From the NCBI GenBank assembly GCA_003194525.1, contig NBIV01000002.1, forward strand, positions 434,001-498,000: a stretch of DNA of 64,000 bases, given 5' to 3'. Below, in pieces: positions 1-9,466 of this stretch. How positions within the stretch are numbered: the first letter of the stretch is position 1; each line of letters begins with the position of its first letter. The translations under genes were made by a program, and so were the position numbers. This stretch comes from Gracilariopsis chorda. Taxonomy: Eukaryota > Rhodophyta > Florideophyceae > Gracilariales > Gracilariaceae. The notes under the pieces are model-generated. The model ran no database searches. It had not been told where the DNA came from and was given only the letters and a program-made list of their open reading frames with translations.

Positions 1-477
1 TACTAAGCACATCTTTATGCACTGTACCAGGAGAAGGCTACCTTTTTGGCACAGAAAATCCCTGGTTTCCGTCATAAACATCTCCCAGTCGATTTGCGAC
101 GCCTCGCAGCATACTTATTCATAGCTATAGATTCAACTTTTTCCAAGGCAATTGGCTAAGCCCTTCTGCACTTTTTTACACGCAAGCATAGCACTGTTCT
201 CCGACATCATGTCATACAAAGTTCGTTTGTAAAACACGGTAGATTCGATATAGTCTTATGCATTGTTTAGTACTGATTCCGCTCAAGCAGCAGAGAGACG
301 ATAAAGGTTTTCTCCTGACTAGCCTTACCTTTAATGCATGCAACAACAGCGGTACAAGAACACTATTGGAACAGCCAAGAATAAAGCGTGGGAGTCGTGG
401 CGAAGAATCCTAAATGACATTGCAATAAGAACTGTGGCATGTCAATAAACAGACAGTGTACATGGCCGACGTAAGTT

Positions 478-640
478 AACGACTTGGATTAACAACAAAC
501 CTTTGTAGATATGCTGGACGGCTTTACGACTTTGCCGTGTCTCATACACGAAGCGTTCCAGATCGTCATTCAGCTCTTTTCTTTCTGAAGATTGTACAAA
601 TTGGTGTTCGAATGCCAGTAACTGAAAAAGTGACGAACGC
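478..640 (-). other. Possible orphan exon, Hsp70/Hsp110 C-terminal-like
   Basis: The minus strand carries a coding-like stretch with no ATG. It contains a charged segment SERKELNDDLERFVYETR, which resembles the helical lid of Hsp70/Hsp110 proteins (pattern E-R-x-x-x-x-N-x-L-E-x-x-x-Y-x-x-R). It is preceded by an acceptor-like pyrimidine tract ending in cag near 630 and followed by a donor-like aaag/gtttgt near 508. I found no partner exons, so it may be an exon, a relic or chance. The family suggestion rests on one short motif only. Confidence 0.2.
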
Positions 641-1405
641 ACAGTTTTCTCTAGTGAAGGTCTCGGAATTACAGAGTGGAATCTTGGACGTAGTTTTATT
701 CACTGCTCCCATGCGGCATGAGACAGCAGCGTATTAAAGCTCAGTATGTTGTTTATTCATGTGTCCTGCAGAAGAGAGAGAGAAACTGCCCGTATGTGAA
801 TTTGGCAAAATTCAAGGAGTTCATTAGTAACAAGTAGGGAGGTCTTGGGGTAGCTTGCTGTATAGGTTGTACGTTTTCGCTCTCTCATATATAACGCTTT
901 GATTCTGTGGCGCTTTATTGTTAGAGCAGTTGTGTTCTTAGGAGCTTCCTGCTTTTGTTCTCTTTGGTTGCTCGAAACGTCAGAAGTATCTTATATACCG
1001 TGAAAGCCATTGTTTCGCATGGTATACTGTTTTTGAAAACCAGTGTGTATAATAAAGCCAAATCATAATTGTTTCAGTAAGTGTTGAGGTTGTCACTCGA
1101 TTGTTATGCTTATTGTACAGACTGGGAATTTTCTTGTGCTAAATGGGAAGAATGAAGGGAGAAGAAAGAATTTACTGCGTCATACTTGAAGCTGTCTATC
1201 TCTGGACATCAACTCGACAGTCGCCTGTCTACAAAAGCAGCATTTGGTATTCTTATAATCCTTTTTCTCATGAGGCGCAGAAACTGCTTCAATAAGCGGC
1301 CACGAGCAGCGGAGGAGAGCCACAGTTCTGGAGGCCGAGAGAAGAAAAGGAAATGCAAGAAATGAACATAAATGTGTACAACGTGTACAGAACGCGCAAT
1401 GACAA

Positions 1406-1417
1406 TTTGGCGCGAAA
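1406..1417. promoter_or_regulatory. E2F-type site upstream of CAF-1
   Basis: The 12-mer TTTGGCGCGAAA matches the full palindromic E2F/DP consensus TTTSSCGCGAAA. It lies 282 to 293 bases before the ATG chosen for the CAF-1 large subunit. The same class of gene is a known E2F target in plants and animals. Its position argues that transcription and translation start downstream of it. Confidence 0.55.
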
Positions 1418-1698
1418 ACAGAAGACAAAGTGAACGTCATGGTGCAGTGCTCCGCGCAACCGAAACTGCTCGCCATTCCGCCCGTCAAGGGCAAGACAAA
1501 CTCCGCACAATCGGTCAGGTGCTGCGCCCCCGTCTTTCGCCCGCCACCAAAAGTCACAACCTTTCTGCGTTATCTCGTCGCACTCATCAAATCCCTCCAG
1601 CCCTTCCTCACTTCCCCTGCCCCTGCCCTTCCTTCCTCCGCTCCACCGTCTCTTGTCTTCAGTTTGTGCTCGCCGCACAGACACCGCTTCATGCCCGT

Positions 1699-4600
1699 AT
1701 GTCTTGTTCTTCACGGCTTGTGGATGTTAGCAGTTCGAAAAGTCGCTCACAAATTTGTTCCAAACCTTCTGTCAATGGTGCTGCTTCTGTCAGCGGTGGT
1801 GACGGCACTCCTGTCGTCTCGCAGCCGCCTGCAAATTGTGCAGCTTTGGCTAAAACGCGGGTGAAAATGCAGCCCTCTGTAGCTTCTGCAAAATCCGTCT
1901 CGAACCCGAGTTCGCGTTCAATGGGTTCGCATCCGATCAAATCTACCGGCAATGCAGCCTCAATGCAGACAGCTCTGCAAACGACTCCGCCGTCTTCATC
2001 AGTCGTGTCGCAACCGGGTGCTGCTCGTTCTGCTGGATCTGCGAAAGCAGTACCTGTTAACCAGGCCGCCGTATCTGCTCAAGTGCGTGGAAAACAGTCT
2101 CTGCATTCTTCAATGCATTCTGCAATCCCGAAACCAACGAGTGGTCATCCGGCCAAGCCACCGATAATAACCGGCTCCCAGTCACGGTCTAATAATTCGA
2201 ACGCTCACATCACACCTGCAAACACGCAAACCGCATCTCGTACACCACAACAACAGTGTCGTGAAACTGCAGTTCAAGTCGCCATACAGCAAAAAGCCCA
2301 GTCTGTTCGCGCCCTAAATCGTATTGCGCCGAGACAATCTGCAAATGTTTTGATGAAACAGACAGTGCTTCAAAATCAACATCATTCTTCTCCAAATCAA
2401 TCCGCAGCTGATCCGAGTTGCGTCCCGGTTGTGCGGAGCCTTGCTAAGTGCAAAGCTCAACAACCTGCGCAGAACAAGTCTGCCATGAAACCTGCGTACT
2501 ATTATGCAGCGAACAGTGGGAGGTCATCTGCGGCGTTAGAGTCGAATCGCGTCACTCCGACAAGTCACTTGACACAGCGTCAAGCGGGTCATCCTGTTGC
2601 TCAGCTACCAAATGGTTACGCTGCTCAGATCGAAAAGGATCGTGAACGTTTTGGTGCGCAATGTCAACCGCCTCATCCAATGACAAGTCACTTGACACAG
2701 CATCAGGCGGGTCATCCTGTTGCTCAGCGACCAAGTGGTTACGCTGCTCAGATCGCAAAGGATCGTGAACGTTTTGGTGCGCAATGTCAACCGCCTCATC
2801 CAATGACGGTCGCGCCAGTGCAGTCAATTGCGGCTTTCGCACAATATCCAAGCCATTATCCATACTTATATGTTCCGATGGCTAACAACGTTCCCCAACA
2901 GAGGACACTGGCACCCAGCATTCCTTCTTTGCAACATCCAAGTGGAAATTATGTAGGCGGCCAGACGGCTGTACCTTCTCGATCGAAACAAATGCAAAGC
3001 CAAACACTCACTGCGCAGGCGTACCGGCAGAACCTGCAAGGAGCACAGAATCGTAATGCCCATCAACAAACTGTGGTGCCCACTGCACCTGTGATACCGC
3101 AACAGGGGGTTTTACAAACATCCATGACACATACACGTCCGATCGTTGACGCACGAAGGATTCCTGAACAGTCGAGAGCTACTAGCCATGTGCAGCAAAC
3201 GCCGTATGCACCTCATGTCGCCCGGGCTCAGCTATTCGCGCATACGCCTCAAACACAGACTCAAGTACGACCAAGTATTGCTGCTTCAAATCCCACTCTG
3301 AACCCCGTCGGAATGCAACAACCTGTGAAGCAATTTTCCCGAAGCCGAGTCGCCCCACGTCCAAAGGAACCTACGTTAATGCATTACTACAATCGGTTAG
3401 ACAAGATTATTCAGGAAGCTACGGAGTTTTCTCGCACGCTTCGAGTTCCTGCCGATTTTGCACACCCGGACAAGGGTCAAATGCCACGCGTCGTTGCCTA
3501 TGAGTTTCAAGGCGTCTTGGGCTCTGAAATCGACGGATTATTGAAGAAACGCGCCTCGGATAGCGCCTTTGTGACAACCTTTACGTCCAAGGTAGCGGGC
3601 GATTTTGTTGAGTATGGGGTTTCTGGAAGCAACCTTGCTCATATTGCCGATGCGCTGCTAGCGAAACCGGCCGCATCATCTTACGTCCTAGAACCAGCTG
3701 TTTCGCCCCAACAGTCTCACACCCATCCTATTGTTGAACGGGCTCGCGTGCGCGTGTTTGAGGCTGAGATAACTCATCTCCCGCTGTCATTTGTCGAGAC
3801 GCTAGTGAAGATCCGCCGCACAATGCGCAGGTTTAAGTCACGTATTGATCTTCATGTGCGTATCATTCTTGCTTTGGAGGGCAAGGGAAGGAAGGTGAGC
3901 GATGCTCAGCTGGATAGGCTAAAACTGCAACTGGAGAAGGCTGATCAGCAAGCAGAGACCGAAAGGAAACGACGAATGGCCGCAGAGGCAGCAAGGCTGG
4001 AAAAGGAACGCCGTGTGAAGGAGGCTGCGAAACAAAGCGAAAGGTCCGGTGTGAAAGACAAAGAACTCAAGAAACGTCGGCGACAGGAGAACGCTCAAGC
4101 TTCTTTCATGAAGCGTTTTGTGAGACCCAAGACTGACGAGCGTCCTGCTGAGGAACTCCAAGAAGTTCAGTATACACCGCGGGAAAGAACCGGACACTAT
4201 GCACTTGACGTTGCCACTGATCCAAACGTGATGGGGGTGGAATGGTGGTTGCGTTCGGAACTCCGTTTCGTTCCGGTTTCGAAACTAGACGAGCTGTTTA
4301 AAGAAATGCCTGATGGGCTCAGAGATCATCTCATGATGTGCGCTGAGCGTAGGAAAGGAGCGGAGAGAAACCTGAACACTGTACTACAAGATTACCGTTC
4401 TCAGCGACGTATGCTTGCTGACGATCGGTACCCGCAGTTTGTCCGAAGAAGAGCAGAAGTGCGTGGTAGGAGACAGCAAGGACCGATCAAGCTTCTTCAG
4501 TTTGATGAGAATCACCGACCGGCTTATTTCGGTAGCTTTCGGAAATCTACACATGTTTCTGGCCGTAGACCTTTCAAGAAAGACAACAGCATTAACTACG

Positions 4601-5409
4601 ATCACGATAGTGAAGCTGAATGGGAGGAAGAGGAAGAAGGTGAAGATATTTTAGATGTAGAAGCTGAAAAGGAACTAGCGAGTGAGGAGGCCGAGCTTAA
4701 AAAGTTATATGGCAGTGATGATGAAGATGACGACGACTTTTTGGACGATGACGATATGGCTGACGATGACGACGATGGCGAAGATGGAGAAGGTAATCAA
4801 AGTCAGGGCACCGATGGTGAGAAGAAAGCTGCCATTGAGATGGATTTGACGCAAGGTCAGCAAAATGAAGTCAAGAAACCACGAGATGGCATGAAGGTCA
4901 AGCGAAAGAAATCGGCGTTTTGCACTGTGGTCATAGAAGGCATATCGCTGTCTGGCCCGTCCAAGCTAGATGCTTACCCTGTGACGGCGTTTGCCAATTC
5001 GAAGCCCATTCCAATGTTCAACCCCTTCGTGTTCTCGGCATCCGATATAGCAGCTGAGCATCTGAAGTCGAAGGTGCCTCCCACGCGAGCTGTGAAGCTG
5101 AGCAATATCGATGAGAAGGCTAAACTGGACCTCGCAGTGGCGCTTGTGAATGACGGTTCCAATAGGGATCGTATTGTCTACCAATTTTGTGAAAGCAGAA
5201 GAACGCGTGGCTTGATCGTGCCGGCGAAGAGCGAGGTGGTCAGAGCGATATCTCAGATGGCGACACGTGAAAAACGCGACGGTGATAGTCGGGCTGTGTG
5301 GTATTTGAACGATGCACATCTGGAGAGAATGGTACAGCAAATGGGACATATTGGCCAAGCGACGGATTCTTCTAGGCCTATCGCTGCAACCTTATCGTCA
5401 GGGAAATAG
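1699..5409 (+). CDS. CHAF1A: Chromatin assembly factor 1 large subunit (p150/FAS1 type)
   Basis: The large subunit of CAF-1 binds PCNA and deposits newly made H3-H4 behind replication forks in the nucleus. The 1236-residue product has a long Ser/Gln/Pro-rich N-terminal half. A charged KER-type helix follows (about nt 3895-4100), then a PIP-like segment QASFMKRFV, as in plant FAS1. The signature block has KLLQFDENHRPAYFGSFRK, then SGRRPFKKD and DHDSEAEWEEEEEGED (nt 4480-4650). Next come a very acidic run (to about 4795) and a C-terminal region that fits the winged-helix end. The frame is open from 1372, but residues before 1699 look like leader, and an E2F site at 1406 favours the ATG at 1699. 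An in-frame 123-bp tandem duplication lies at 2560-2805. Confidence 0.9.
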   Translation: MSCSSRLVDVSSSKSRSQICSKPSVNGAASVSGGDGTPVVSQPPANCAALAKTRVKMQPSVASAKSVSNPSSRSMGSHPIKSTGNAASMQTALQTTPPSSSVVSQPGAARSAGSAKAVPVNQAAVSAQVRGKQSLHSSMHSAIPKPTSGHPAKPPIITGSQSRSNNSNAHITPANTQTASRTPQQQCRETAVQVAIQQKAQSVRALNRIAPRQSANVLMKQTVLQNQHHSSPNQSAADPSCVPVVRSLAKCKAQQPAQNKSAMKPAYYYAANSGRSSAALESNRVTPTSHLTQRQAGHPVAQLPNGYAAQIEKDRERFGAQCQPPHPMTSHLTQHQAGHPVAQRPSGYAAQIAKDRERFGAQCQPPHPMTVAPVQSIAAFAQYPSHYPYLYVPMANNVPQQRTLAPSIPSLQHPSGNYVGGQTAVPSRSKQMQSQTLTAQAYRQNLQGAQNRNAHQQTVVPTAPVIPQQGVLQTSMTHTRPIVDARRIPEQSRATSHVQQTPYAPHVARAQLFAHTPQTQTQVRPSIAASNPTLNPVGMQQPVKQFSRSRVAPRPKEPTLMHYYNRLDKIIQEATEFSRTLRVPADFAHPDKGQMPRVVAYEFQGVLGSEIDGLLKKRASDSAFVTTFTSKVAGDFVEYGVSGSNLAHIADALLAKPAASSYVLEPAVSPQQSHTHPIVERARVRVFEAEITHLPLSFVETLVKIRRTMRRFKSRIDLHVRIILALEGKGRKVSDAQLDRLKLQLEKADQQAETERKRRMAAEAARLEKERRVKEAAKQSERSGVKDKELKKRRRQENAQASFMKRFVRPKTDERPAEELQEVQYTPRERTGHYALDVATDPNVMGVEWWLRSELRFVPVSKLDELFKEMPDGLRDHLMMCAERRKGAERNLNTVLQDYRSQRRMLADDRYPQFVRRRAEVRGRRQQGPIKLLQFDENHRPAYFGSFRKSTHVSGRRPFKKDNSINYDHDSEAEWEEEEEGEDILDVEAEKELASEEAELKKLYGSDDEDDDDFLDDDDMADDDDDGEDGEGNQSQGTDGEKKAAIEMDLTQGQQNEVKKPRDGMKVKRKKSAFCTVVIEGISLSGPSKLDAYPVTAFANSKPIPMFNPFVFSASDIAAEHLKSKVPPTRAVKLSNIDEKAKLDLAVALVNDGSNRDRIVYQFCESRRTRGLIVPAKSEVVRAISQMATREKRDGDSRAVWYLNDAHLERMVQQMGHIGQATDSSRPIAATLSSGK
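2560..2805 (+). repeat. In-frame 123-bp tandem duplication in the CAF-1 gene
   Basis: Two nearly identical 123-bp units, 2560-2682 and 2683-2805, each encode 41 residues beginning TSHLTQ and ending PPHPM. They differ at only a few bases, so the duplication is recent. It keeps the frame and lies in the disordered N-terminal half of the protein. Confidence 0.9.
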
Positions 5410-6673
5410 ATGCTGCTGCTTGGACCCGTCCTTGGCCACCTCGCAGTCCGGCACTGAATAGGACGATAATCACGATACCTCTTTGAGAGGTAAACGATGC
5501 GGGTTGGCGGGTGTCCTTCTATTGCAAACTATGATTTACTTCGTAACACTTCATCGTTCGCTACTCTTGAGATCTTGATGTTGCCGCTAAAATGGCAAAC
5601 GACGCGGTAAGTGCGGGTCATTCACTACGCTGGAAGAAATACAATTTGGGGTGTTTTCTAACATGAAGATATGCTTTCTATGCAAAGCACTGAAGCTTGA
5701 AATTCGTGTCACCCTCAGCTGCTCTGCGCTCGCAGATAGTAGCAGAGATACCGGCCAGTTCTCGTCGTCGAGTGTGAATCGGTTGATTGCGGTCTTGTCA
5801 CCGTTAAGTTTCTATCCACAGCGCCACGTTGCTAACTGTCGTGACGAACGAAGGGCATTAAGTAAACTTACCCACCGCTCTGCACAGACGCAGAGAGGGG
5901 TAAGAAATTTCAGTCATTCCGGCGGGATACTAGTACATGTGATCTGCTCCTGCGGCTTCCCGACAGAAGACCAAGCTGCTGGTTAACCTTATGTGCAGCG
6001 ATTCGTGGTATTCTTCGACAGCGCTTGTAACTATGCGCAACAGCAGGCTTCCCTTTGCCCTGATACAAGTACGTAACTCTACTGGGATTGCATTCTGCCG
6101 GACGGGTTACAAACGGTGCATGTCTATAAACAGCTATAGCTAGACTGCAGTCTCTGCCTGCCTGCAAAGGGGTTTTTGTCGGTTCTTCGCGGACGAAAAA
6201 AATTCTGTGGATGTTTTTTTTAGAAGACCGCCAAAAAATGGGTGGCAGCCAGTCAAGACTAGAAAATTCTCAGATTTTTTGCGAACCGACAGTGAACGGA
6301 GACCTGTGGATCTCGGCGCCCCGCTCAAAGCCAATCAGCGGCGAGCTGTGGGCGGAGTCAGGTGGGTATTGGGGTTTTCTGGTTTTCCATGGGTGTCGCG
6401 CTCGGTGCTCTCGATTGCCACGCGCTTCACATATGCCGCCCTCAGGCGTGATCCCCAAGATTTTCCCCGCACTTTCTATTCCGAGCTGTATCCCAGAGCT
6501 CCAGGTGACACCACAGCGCCTTTGAAACTCACTCGTTGTTGCGGCCACACTACACGCCACCCCTCATATTCGAGCTGCACTTCGCATCACATCGCCACAG
6601 CCTTCTGTGCCACTGCCTTCCTCATCCTCCGCCGACCAAATTCTTGTATTGAACTACTTCCCTATCAACAATA
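5410..6673. other. Intergenic region and LHCR promoter
   Basis: I see no convincing gene in these 1.26 kb. Several short overlapping frames on both strands lack recognisable protein character. The right part (about 6200 on) becomes pyrimidine-rich and must hold the promoter and leader of the light-harvesting gene. I could not identify a clear TATA box. Confidence 0.55.
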
Positions 6674-7408
6674 ATGTTCGCTTTCGTCGCCCCAGCAGTC
6701 ACCGGCTTCTCCGCCAGCCTCAGAGGGAAGGCTGTGTGCAATGCTCCAAGAGTGTCGCGCTCGGCCGTCTCAATGAAGGTATCGCCATCGATGCCCTTCA
6801 TGGAGCAACCCGCTACCCTTGATGACGGATCCATCGTCGGAAACGTCGGTTTTGACCCGCTCAACCTTTCCCAGGTCTTCGACCTCAAGTTCATGCAAGA
6901 AGCCGAGATTAAGCACTGTGCGTTTACTACAACCACGCTTTTTTCATAACCCATTCCATTTTCTAAGACCATCTACTAACTGCTGCATTTTTTTTTCCTG
7001 TACTCAACAGGCCGCGTTGCTATGCTCGCGGTTCTCGGATACGTCGTGCCCGAATTCTTCTTGTTCCCGTGGGGAAAGACTTTGAACCCAATTGAAGCAC
7101 ACGACTTCTTCGTTAAGACTGGTGGCATGTCCCAAATCCTTCTCTTTGTGTCCTTCTTCGAGGTATTCGGCACCCTTGCCCTCATCCGGACACTCCAGGG
7201 TGAACGCGCTCCAGGCTACTTCGGCTTCGACCCGCTGGGGTTGGGCAAGGATCCGGAAAAGTTCAAGAGGTATCACTTGTCTGAGCTGAAGAACGGCCGA
7301 CTTGCCATGTGCGCTTTTGGTGGATTCTATCACGCTACCCTCCTTACCAACCAAGGCGTGTTTGAGCAACTCAGTAACTTCAAGGCTCTTCCAGGTCACC
7401 TGTATTAA
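6674..7408 (+). CDS. LHCR-type light-harvesting protein of photosystem I
   Basis: This is a thylakoid antenna protein that binds chlorophyll a and carotenoids around PSI in red algae. There are two exons, 6674-6917 and 7011-7408, joined within a Cys codon to give 213 residues. The 93-nt intron starts gtgcgt, ends caacag and has a ctaac branch site at 6976-6980. The N-terminus [18 protein letters not shown] is a plastid transit peptide without an ER signal. The mature part starts near the GFDPL motif. Helix 1 carries the E-x-x-H-x-R type motif ([16 protein letters not shown]), helix 2 follows around [13 protein letters not shown], and helix 3 carries [17 protein letters not shown]. The two chlorophyll-binding Glu/Arg signatures are intact. 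Length and layout are typical of the family. Confidence 0.95.
6918..7010 (+). other. Spliceosomal intron of the LHCR gene
   Basis: This 93-nt intron has a gtgcgt donor, a ctaac branch-point match 30 nt before the acceptor, a T-rich tract and a caacag acceptor. Removing it restores the conserved helix-1 motif of the LHC protein. Confidence 0.93.
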
Positions 7409-8139
7409 GCTTGTAGATTTTGTCTGCTTCTTCCATTAATTGTTGACGATGGTTGTCGGATTGCTATCACATAAAGCGGTTGGCTGAGATGACCCTTTCT
7501 CCCAACAAATAATTCTTCCCGCAAACTTTTCTTGTTGTGTTCTTGCGCGACACATGTGTATCAAGCACATAGTTTCCGATCTTGTTTGCTACCTACAGAG
7601 ATCCTGTCTAGGACAAGAGAAATGAAATTGAAAGGGAGGCCGGACGTCAGGACCTGCTGAAAACTTAAAACGCCCGCCCTTTCAAAAGACTTTGCACATA
7701 TGGCGGAGCCCGGTTCAAAGTTTTGTTGCGCGGCATTCATTATGACTTTTGCAAACCCCCTCTCACACACCTTCCACTGTAGTCGTTGTTTAGTGTTGTG
7801 CATAGGCCTAAGAGATTGTCAGGGAAGGAATTAGTTGCGAAAAGATGGAGAAGAGATCATTTAAGATGGCCCAGCACGTCAAGAGCAATTCTAATAATTC
7901 AGACTGGAGTTCGTTTCACTGCACCAACGATACCGGCGGCACCTTCGTACTCTCAGCGGTGAGAAAATGATGCGGCAAAAGCAGGTGTAGATAAGAATCA
8001 CATGTCGCTAAATATGCATTGCACTGAGAAAAAGAGAGATAGAGACAGGTGATAAGAAGAGTGGCTGACTCCAACTCAAAGACGGTAAGAAGAGATTGAT
8101 TTCAATTCATTTACATGAGCTCCACCTCCGCGATCAAAC
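7409..8139. other. Intergenic, between convergent LHCR and ClpP genes
   Basis: About 730 bases hold the 3' ends of the two flanking genes. A short minus-strand frame at 7561-7803 has no recognisable features, and I treat it as chance. Nothing else stands out. Confidence 0.5.
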
Positions 8140-8940
8140 TCAGACCAGTGTTGGCCTCTTCAACACGGGGACGTCAACCTTGGTCTTGATGACCTCATCA
8201 ATAATACCGTATTCCATAGCGTCAATAGCTGTCATGAAGAAGTCACGGTCCGTGTCCGTTTCGATCTTGTCAAGGGGCTGGCCTGTGAAATCAGACATAT
8301 ATCCATTGAGCAAGGCTTTTACGAACAGGATTTCTTTAGCTTGAATCTCAATATCGGCCGCTTGACCCTGAGCTCCGCCAAGCGGCTGATGAATCATAAT
8401 GCGCGCGTTGGGAAGACTCTTCCTCTTTCCTTTGGTTCCAGCACCGAGCAAAAAGGCGCCCATACTGGCAGCAGTACCGAAACATATGGTCTGCACGTCG
8501 CAAGGAATAAATTGCATAGTGTCATATATGGCAAGCCCGGCAGACACGCTGCCACCAGGGGAGTTGATGTAGATGGTGATATCTTTTTCTGGATCTTCTG
8601 AGGCGAGGAAGAGCATCTGGGCGACGAGGGAGTTTGCAACCTCATCGTCGACAGCGCGTCCGAGCAGAAGAATACGATCTTTCGCCAGACGGGAGTAGAT
8701 GTCCATTTGAGAGTTATCACCAACTGCTACCATTGGTACGGGTGGCGGTACGGTTGAGGGTGCGTCGGGCTTTGGCGGATCTGCTGGTTGTGGCGGCTGT
8801 GGGCTGGGTTCTGGAACCATTCTGGCTGACATCCTCGCGGGCTTGAACAAGGGGGTGGAGGTAGGAGCCCGAGAAGTGGCGGGAAGGCGAGTTCCATGAA
8901 AGGAGGAAGCATGGATTGGGAAGGCGAAAGCAGTAGACAT
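8140..8940 (-). CDS. clpP: ClpP-type serine protease subunit, plastid-targeted
   Basis: This is the proteolytic subunit of the Clp protease, which degrades unfolded or tagged proteins after a Clp ATPase feeds them in. The product is 266 residues from the ATG at 8940. The first 70 or so are a Ser/Pro/Ala-rich transit peptide ([14 protein letters not shown]) with no acidic residues near the start. The ClpP domain runs from about residue 80. Catalytic Ser159 (GTAASMGAF), His184 (MIHQP) and Asp229 (ETDTDRD) are all present, as is the SPGGS oxyanion loop. The frame extends upstream to 9129, but that part reads as leader. The gene faces Cactin across a 526-bp shared promoter region. Confidence 0.93.
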   Translation of the reverse strand: MSTAFAFPIHASSFHGTRLPATSRAPTSTPLFKPARMSARMVPEPSPQPPQPADPPKPDAPSTVPPPVPMVAVGDNSQMDIYSRLAKDRILLLGRAVDDEVANSLVAQMLFLASEDPEKDITIYINSPGGSVSAGLAIYDTMQFIPCDVQTICFGTAASMGAFLLGAGTKGKRKSLPNARIMIHQPLGGAQGQAADIEIQAKEILFVKALLNGYMSDFTGQPLDKIETDTDRDFFMTAIDAMEYGIIDEVIKTKVDVPVLKRPTLV

Positions 8941-9466
8941 TGTGGGCAATGGACACTTGGTTCGGTGAGCGTGAATAGAAGGGTTGGTTGGATCTGTTAA
9001 GACGGTGGATTCCTTTGCCCGCAGGTGTAACGGTTTAGCTGGACTGTTAGTGTTGCTTATGAATGCAATCAAGTTGGTTAGTCTGTACGGCTGATGGGCT
9101 CGAAGATGAGCCACGGTTGTGTTGGTCAAAGGTTCGGTTTTGAAGAGTAAGTGCCTGTATCCAATCTATGAGGAGATCTGGACGAATGATCTCTCTGCTA
9201 GCTTGTAGCGGAGTCTATCGTTGTACACGCCGATGCGGCGCAAAGCGGTATGCAGGAGGTTGAAAATTCTCGTTCAAATCTGCTTGCTGGGCGGACCAGC
9301 TGTAATACTATACACGTGTGTGCAGTGCGGAACGAATTGGACATATCGGGCTTTCTAAACAGGAGCCGACGTCTTTGTGAAAGAAATGTGACTGAGGACA
9401 AAGGAGCCAATTATCAAGGTATCAACTCGAAGCACCGCTGGGTAACGGCAAGGTGCAGTTCAAAGC
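8941..9466. promoter_or_regulatory. Divergent promoter region, ClpP / Cactin
   Basis: These 526 bases separate two head-to-head genes, so both promoters must lie here. I could not pick out a TATA box or a known factor site. Short frames on both strands are extensions of the flanking genes or chance. Confidence 0.5.

Larger units (their letters stand above)
1..1698. other. Mostly non-coding stretch ahead of the CAF-1 gene
   Basis: I see no complete gene here. On the plus strand, codons 7 to 159 are open and read like a protein end, perhaps the last exon of a gene starting to the left. On the minus strand, about 480 to 630 also reads like coding DNA (separate entry). The rest is AT-rich with scattered stops. 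The part from about 1370 to 1698 is taken as promoter and 5' leader of the CAF-1 gene. Confidence 0.5.

Noticed and set aside
1372-1698. N-terminal extension of CAF-1 from the first ATG
   Set aside because: The 109 residues look like translated leader (Arg/Cys-rich, unlike the rest) and an E2F site lies inside the stretch.
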